Assembly (NCBI RefSeq): GCF_023740735.1
Contig: NZ_JAMRXH010000018.1
Span: forward strand, 62,001-126,000
Direction of reading: 5' to 3'
From: Nocardia sp. CDC159
GTDB lineage: Bacteria > Actinomycetota > Actinomycetes > Mycobacteriales > Mycobacteriaceae
Length of the DNA stretch: 64,000 bases
Made by a program: the position numbers and the translations under genes. The notes under the pieces were generated by a model that ran no database searches, had not been told where the DNA came from, and worked only from the letters and a program-made list of their open reading frames with translations. Shown here in pieces: positions 60,305 to 64,000 of the stretch (positions are counted from its first letter, which is position 1; each line of letters begins with the position of its first letter).

Positions 60305-61471
60305 TCAGCGGGTGGCGAGTTCGGCGAGCCGGTAGGCGAGGGCGTGCCGCACGGCCGGGATTTGGGCCGCGAGACGGATGGCGGTGTTGCGCACGGCGCG
60401 AGCGGGGCGGGGGCGCAGGGTGGCCATTCGCGTCATTCGGTGGGTGAACGAGAGCACCCCGAGGGCGATGGGTCGGCGAGACCGCTCGTACTCGTCGAGC
60501 AGGGTCTCCGGTTCGCCGTGCAGTACGCGGGTCAGGAGCCGACCCAGTAGGGCGGCGTCCTGGATGCCGGTGTTCATGCCCTGACCGCCCGCGGGGCTGT
60601 GTACGTGCGCGGCGTCGCCGGCCAGCAGGACGCGGCCCGCGCGGTAGCGATCGGCGACGCGGTGGTGCACGCGAAAACGCGAGCTCCACAGGAGCTCTCG
60701 GATCCGGGCGCCGGGGCGGTGGGTGTCGAGGATGGCCTGGACGCGGGCCAGATCGGGGCGTTCGGGCGCGTGGGCGACGGTGGCGAAGACGCGGTACCGA
60801 TCGCGCCGCTCGTCCGGCAGCGGCGCCACCACGGTGACTCCCTCGGGAGACAGGTGCATCGAGATCTCCTCGCGCGGGTCGGGCCAGTCCATCCGGACGT
60901 CGGCGAGGACGAACGACTCGGTGTAGGTCGAGCCGGTGAAGCCGATTCCGGCCTGCTCCCGAACCACGCTGTGCATGCCGTCCGCGCCGATCACGTAGTC
61001 GGCGCGGATCGAGCCCGAACCGCCTGTCGCATCGAGGAATTCGACGATGACCTCGGTTCCGGCGGCGGTCACAGCGGTGACCTCGTAGGGCCGGTGCACG
61101 TCGCCGCCCGCCTTGCGCAGCCGGGCCAGCAGCACGGCCTCGGTCGTCTCCTGACCGATCATCAGGGCGTAGGGGTATTCGGTCGGCAGTCCGGTGAAGG
61201 AGACGGTGGCCAGCCGACGTCCGCCGTCATGCAGGACGAACCGCGGGACCTCGAGGCCGCGGTCGTGCAGTTCGTCCGCGATCCCGAATTCGTCGAGCAC
61301 CTCCATGGTCCGGGCGTGGACCACCGCGGCCCGCGAGGTGTTCGCGGCCTCGGCCAGTCGATCCAGCACGACCACGTCGACACCGGCGTCGGCGAGGGCG
61401 ATGCCCGCGGTCAACCCGACGGGACCCGCACCGATGACGACAACGGAAGCCGCGGCCGGAACTGTGTTCAT
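60305..61471 (-). CDS. FAD-dependent monooxygenase (group A, PheA/TfdB type)
   Basis: A 388-aa aromatic hydroxylase-like flavoprotein: VVVIGAGPVGLTAGIALADA (FAD), DYVIGADGMHSVVREQAG (DG motif) and GRVLLAGDAAHVHSPAGGQG (GD motif, FAD ribityl). A related function is inactivation of rifamycin (Rox) or polyketide oxidation; the substrate cannot be read from the sequence. ATG 61471 has GAGGAG 6 bases upstream. It is controlled from a promoter with consensus -35 TTGACA (61552-61547) covered by operators of the divergent TetR. Confidence 0.92.
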   Translation of the reverse strand: MNTVPAAASVVVIGAGPVGLTAGIALADAGVDVVVLDRLAEAANTSRAAVVHARTMEVLDEFGIADELHDRGLEVPRFVLHDGGRRLATVSFTGLPTEYPYALMIGQETTEAVLLARLRKAGGDVHRPYEVTAVTAAGTEVIVEFLDATGGSGSIRADYVIGADGMHSVVREQAGIGFTGSTYTESFVLADVRMDWPDPREEISMHLSPEGVTVVAPLPDERRDRYRVFATVAHAPERPDLARVQAILDTHRPGARIRELLWSSRFRVHHRVADRYRAGRVLLAGDAAHVHSPAGGQGMNTGIQDAALLGRLLTRVLHGEPETLLDEYERSRRPIALGVLSFTHRMTRMATLRPRPARAVRNTAIRLAAQIPAVRHALAYRLAELATR

Positions 61472-61489
61472 GAGTGCTCCTCGAGCCAT

Positions 61490-61577
61490 GCCAACAATCG
61501 TTGGCCAACATTTGTTGGCATCACGGTACGGCCGGCGATACTGGTGTGTCAACGCTTGTTGGCCTACATTCGTGGGC
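61490..61577. promoter_or_regulatory. Two overlapping pairs of TetR operators in a divergent promoter
   Basis: Four 16-bp inverted repeats of type GCCAAC-N4-GTTGGC: 61490-61505, 61504-61519, 61548-61563 (GTCAAC) and 61562-61577 (GCCTAC/GTGGGC). Within each pair the sites overlap by two bases (14-bp step). The right pair ends exactly before the TetR ATG. The left pair lies across the predicted start of the monooxygenase transcript. Confidence 0.85.
61523..61552 (-). promoter_or_regulatory. Promoter of the FAD monooxygenase gene
   Basis: Reading leftwards: -35 TTGACA (61552-61547), 18-base spacer, -10 TACCGT (61528-61523). The -35 overlaps operator 3, and operators 1-2 follow the -10. Bound repressor would block both polymerase binding and escape. 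Confidence 0.65.
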
Positions 61578-62159
61578 ATGACCGCCGAGACGACTCCGCG
61601 CCGCTCCGACGTGACCCGGGCGACCATCCTCGCGGCCGCCCGCCGCCGCTTCGCCGAGGAAGGTTTCCGCAAGGCGACCATCCGCGCGATCGCCGCCGAT
61701 GCCGGGATCGACCCGTCGATGGTGATGCGGTACTACGGCAGCAAGGAGGGGCTGTTCGAGGCCGCCCTGGACGTGGACCTCGCGCTGCCCGATCTGGGGG
61801 CGGTGCCGCCGCAGGCCCTGGGCGAGGCGCTGGTGCGCCGATTCCTGGAGGTCTGGGAGGTTTCGCCGGGTAGCGAGACGATGCTGACCCTGCTTCGTTC
61901 CGCGTTGACCGAGGATGTGCTGGGGGGTCGCGCGCAGCAGATCTTCGCCGGACAGGTGATGCCCGTGGTCATGCGTGTCGGCGATCCATCGGACGCGCCG
62001 CGCCGGGCCGGTCTGCTCGCCACCCAGATGCTCGGACTCGCCCTGTGCCGCTACGTGTTACGCCTGCCCCCGGTCGTCGCCATGAGGCACGAGGAGATCG
62101 TCGCCGATATCGGCCCCACGCTCCAGCGATATCTGCTGGGCCAGCCGCGCATCCGGTGA
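61578..62159 (+). CDS. TetR-family repressor
   Basis: A 193-aa protein: DNA-binding TRATILAAARRRFAEEGFRK and IRAIAADAGIDPSMVMRYYG (recognition helix), then a TetR_C-like ligand domain (LRSALTEDVLGGRAQQIFAG). ATG 61578 with -10 TACATT (61565-61570) 7 bases upstream gives a leaderless mRNA, and that -10 lies in operator 4. It therefore represses itself and the divergent monooxygenase, probably relieved by the enzyme's substrate. Confidence 0.92.
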   Translation: MTAETTPRRSDVTRATILAAARRRFAEEGFRKATIRAIAADAGIDPSMVMRYYGSKEGLFEAALDVDLALPDLGAVPPQALGEALVRRFLEVWEVSPGSETMLTLLRSALTEDVLGGRAQQIFAGQVMPVVMRVGDPSDAPRRAGLLATQMLGLALCRYVLRLPPVVAMRHEEIVADIGPTLQRYLLGQPRIR

Positions 62160-62251
62160 CCTCCAGGATGCCCATCCAGCTGGAAGGAAATAATGTTCTC
62201 GGCGAAGGGGTTTCGCCGCATCGGTGGGCCCGATCTCGCCGAGGAGGGCTG

Positions 62252-63433
62252 GTGGGTTTGGTGGAGGGATTCGTCGAGCGCGGATTCGAGCCGGTTCGGG
62301 ATGGATTCGCGCACGCGCACGAGGGTGACGAGGGCGCCGCGCAGCTGTGCGTGTATCGCCACGGGCGCGTCGTGGTGGATCTGTGGACGGGACAGGATCC
62401 GATCTCGGGGAAGACCTGGGATGCGGGGTCGCTGTCGGTGCTCATGTCCGTGTCCAAGGGGCTGACCGCGACCTGTGTGCATATGCTCGTCGATCGGGGC
62501 CTGCTCGACCTCGCGGCCCCGGTTCGGGACTACTGGCCGGAGTTCGCGGCGGCGGGCAAGGCCGACGTCACGGTCGCCGATGTGCTGTCCCATCGCGCCG
62601 GATTGTCGAGCTTCGACCCCGAATGCGGAATCGGCACCCGAGAATTGTCCGACTGGTCGGCGTGCGTCACCGCCCTCGCCTCGATGGCTCCGCTGTGGCG
62701 GCCCGGGACGGCGTACTACTATCACTCCCTCACCTGGGGCTATCTGGCGGGCGAGCTGATCCGGCGGGTCAGCGGCAAGAGCGTGGGTGAGTTCCTCGCC
62801 GCCGAGATCGCCGACCCGCTCGGACTGAGCCTGTGGATCGGCCTGCCCGAAAGCCAAGAGCCCCATGTCGTTCCGCAGTTCACCCGGCTGCGCTCGCCCG
62901 GTCCCGCCGAAGTGGAGAAGCTGCTCGGCAGCATGGGGATCGACGTCGGCGCGCGACTGGTCCGGGCCACCCTCGCGACGGTGGCGATGCGAGAGGAGGG
63001 CCTGGAACTGCTCAACACCCGAATCGGGCACGCGGCGGAGATCCCCTCCGGCAACGGAATCGGAAACGCTCGCTCACTGGCGCGATTGTTCGCGGCCACG
63101 ATCGGCGACATCGACGGCATCCGCCTCCTCTCTCCCCAGGCCCTACACCGAGCCCGCCAACCCCAAACCGAGGGACTGAACTACCCCGCCCCCCTGACCG
63201 CCCTGCCGAAGGGCAACGACTTCGCCCACGGCTACGAACTCACCCGCCCCACCCAACTCCTCGGCCCCGGAGCCTTCGGCCAGATCGGCTCCGGCGGCCG
63301 AATCGCCTTCGCCCACCCGGATTCCGGCGTAGCCGTCGGTTACACCTGCACCAATATGGTCGGCGACGACAACGGCGGCCCGGACCCGCGGTGGTCGCCG
63401 TGGACCGCCGCGCTGCGCGCCGCCCTGGCCTGA
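62252..63433 (+). CDS. Serine hydrolase, beta-lactamase-like esterase (EstB type)
   Basis: A 393-aa class C beta-lactamase-fold protein: nucleophile motif SVSKG (S-x-x-K, about residue 71), second motif YHS in AYYYHSLTWGYLAGE and GSGGRIAFAHP as the third (KTG-like) element. No signal peptide, so cytoplasmic; family VIII esterase rather than a resistance enzyme. The start is uncertain: GTG 62252 (GGAGGG nearby) or GTG 62261; longer versions run through a poorly conserved Arg-rich lead. Confidence 0.85.
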   Translation: MGLVEGFVERGFEPVRDGFAHAHEGDEGAAQLCVYRHGRVVVDLWTGQDPISGKTWDAGSLSVLMSVSKGLTATCVHMLVDRGLLDLAAPVRDYWPEFAAAGKADVTVADVLSHRAGLSSFDPECGIGTRELSDWSACVTALASMAPLWRPGTAYYYHSLTWGYLAGELIRRVSGKSVGEFLAAEIADPLGLSLWIGLPESQEPHVVPQFTRLRSPGPAEVEKLLGSMGIDVGARLVRATLATVAMREEGLELLNTRIGHAAEIPSGNGIGNARSLARLFAATIGDIDGIRLLSPQALHRARQPQTEGLNYPAPLTALPKGNDFAHGYELTRPTQLLGPGAFGQIGSGGRIAFAHPDSGVAVGYTCTNMVGDDNGGPDPRWSPWTAALRAALA

Positions 63434-63443
63434 GGCGCGTCCG

Positions 63444-64000
63444 TCAGCGAGGACGGTTCAGGAAGATCGGGTCCATCACCTCGGCGCAGACCCCGCCTAT
63501 CAGGTACCGCGGTTGATAGATCCCGTGTGATCGGGCAGCGAGTTCGATGGCGCTGATCGCGATCTGGCCGATCCCGGAACGGCCGATCACGTCGACCGAA
63601 CTGGCCCAGACCACGCGTGGGATCTTCGCCCAGGCGATCATTCCCATGCACATGGCACACGGTTCGCCGGTGGTATAGAGCGTCGTATTCGGCCAGCCGG
63701 AATTGCCGTGCCGATCAATATAGGAATTGATGGCGACCACCTCACCGTGATGCCCGGGATGGAACGCGCTTTTGTTGACCCCCTCGGAAAGGATCGTCCC
63801 CGTGTCGTCGACGATGACCGCGCCGAAGGGATACTTCGGATTGCCCGCCGCCACCCGGATGGCCTGGGCCATCCGCAATGCGTGGAATCGTTGTTCTTCC
63901 AGCGTCGGGCGGTAGCCGAGCAGCCGGTCCGGGGCGCTGCGCGTCGGCTCGTCGAGTTCACATGTCGGCGTGGCCGAGCCGGTGCCCGCGGCGCCGCCGA
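63444..64000 (-). CDS. Nucleoside/guanine deaminase-family protein, 5' end cut by window edge
   Basis: Cytidine-deaminase-fold enzyme: PFGAVIVDDTG, zinc motifs HGE (in HHGEVVAINS) and PCAMCMG, AKIPRVVWASSVDVI. The HGE in place of the usual HAE is a minor variant. The frame stays open to the right edge, with no ATG or GTG before it; an internal TTG at 63878 would delete the first helix (TLEEQRFHALRMAQAIRVA). The visible upstream part, GGAAGTGSATPTCELDEPT, looks like the region after a signal peptide or lipobox, so the full protein may be exported. Confidence 0.85.
   Translation of the reverse strand, partial: GGAAGTGSATPTCELDEPTRSAPDRLLGYRPTLEEQRFHALRMAQAIRVAAGNPKYPFGAVIVDDTGTILSEGVNKSAFHPGHHGEVVAINSYIDRHGNSGWPNTTLYTTGEPCAMCMGMIAWAKIPRVVWASSVDVIGRSGIGQIAISAIELAARSHGIYQPRYLIGGVCAEVMDPIFLNRPR

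Noticed and set aside
62252-63433. A beta-lactamase resistance gene
   Set aside because: No export signal and SVSK/YHS motifs fit family VIII esterases; resistance function is not supported.

Overview
The window is high-GC, densely coded chromosomal DNA from a mycolic-acid-type actinomycete, most probably Nocardia or a close relative. This rests on three things. The gene order birA - PH-domain protein - gtrA - purK - purE - fadE25 matches the block I know from Mycobacterium tuberculosis (Rv3279c to Rv3274c). The gene families are typical of this group: a soluble DesA-type acyl-ACP desaturase, a split PntAA/PntAB/PntB transhydrogenase, DUF3558 lipoproteins, the MDMPI/DinB fold and an actinobacterial fused IcmF. 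GTG starts are frequent, and many promoters have a TANNNT -10 element 5-8 bases before the start codon (leaderless mRNA). I see no insertion sequence, prophage, CRISPR array or attachment site; it reads as core genome with some strain-level accessory genes.

Layout. 1-9800: cut DUF1707 protein, GNAT-like and tiny ORFs, birA, desaturase, PH-domain membrane protein, a two-component system, gtrA, purK-purE-TetR and fadE25 with two matching operator palindromes. 9970-14310: small conserved protein, GNAT, glycolate-oxidase-type FAD enzyme, GroES-like protein, and an HIT / MDMPI-fold / S51-peptidase operon. 14450-17300: the pntAA-pntAB-pntB operon. 17300-22640: Tat-exported lactonase-like protein, MFS exporter with MarR, AraC regulator, hotdog thioesterase. 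22616-26800: the bkdABC branched-chain 2-oxoacid dehydrogenase operon with a divergent Lrp/AsnC regulator. 26880-31310: BenE-type transporter, two-domain sulfurtransferase, a Tat-exported phosphodiesterase, a lipoprotein nuclease. 31414-34990: SNF2 helicase plus SWIM zinc-finger protein. 35000-35280: 17-bp tandem repeats and a very strong hairpin. 35280-41713: BtuF-like receptor, Baeyer-Villiger-type monooxygenase plus SDR, and fused isobutyryl-CoA mutase icmF. 42019-45788: a four-gene envelope operon of unknown function. 45920-51301: the valine-catabolism operon (mmsA, acyl-CoA dehydrogenase, 3-hydroxyisobutyryl-CoA hydrolase, mmsB, enoyl-CoA hydratase). 51339-54214: two DUF3558 lipoproteins, a membrane-anchored Hsp70/actin-like protein, MarR and tRNA-Cys. 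54302-59625: metallophosphoesterase and an iron-type ABC importer behind an IdeR/DtxR-like box. 59604-64000: methyltransferase, FAD monooxygenase with divergent TetR and four operators, serine hydrolase, and a deaminase cut by the right edge.

Functionally, a large share of the window serves branched-chain amino-acid carbon flow. BkdABC makes acyl-CoAs from branched 2-oxoacids, the 45.9-51.3 kb operon takes isobutyryl-CoA to propionyl-CoA, and IcmF links isobutyryl-CoA to n-butyryl-CoA. FadE25, PntAB and the desaturase connect this to lipid and NADPH metabolism. The least explained locus is the 42.0-45.8 kb envelope operon. Two of its products are diverged copies of one exported domain, one anchored by a C-terminal helix and the other by lipid, and they flank a four-helix membrane protein that is itself an internal duplication.
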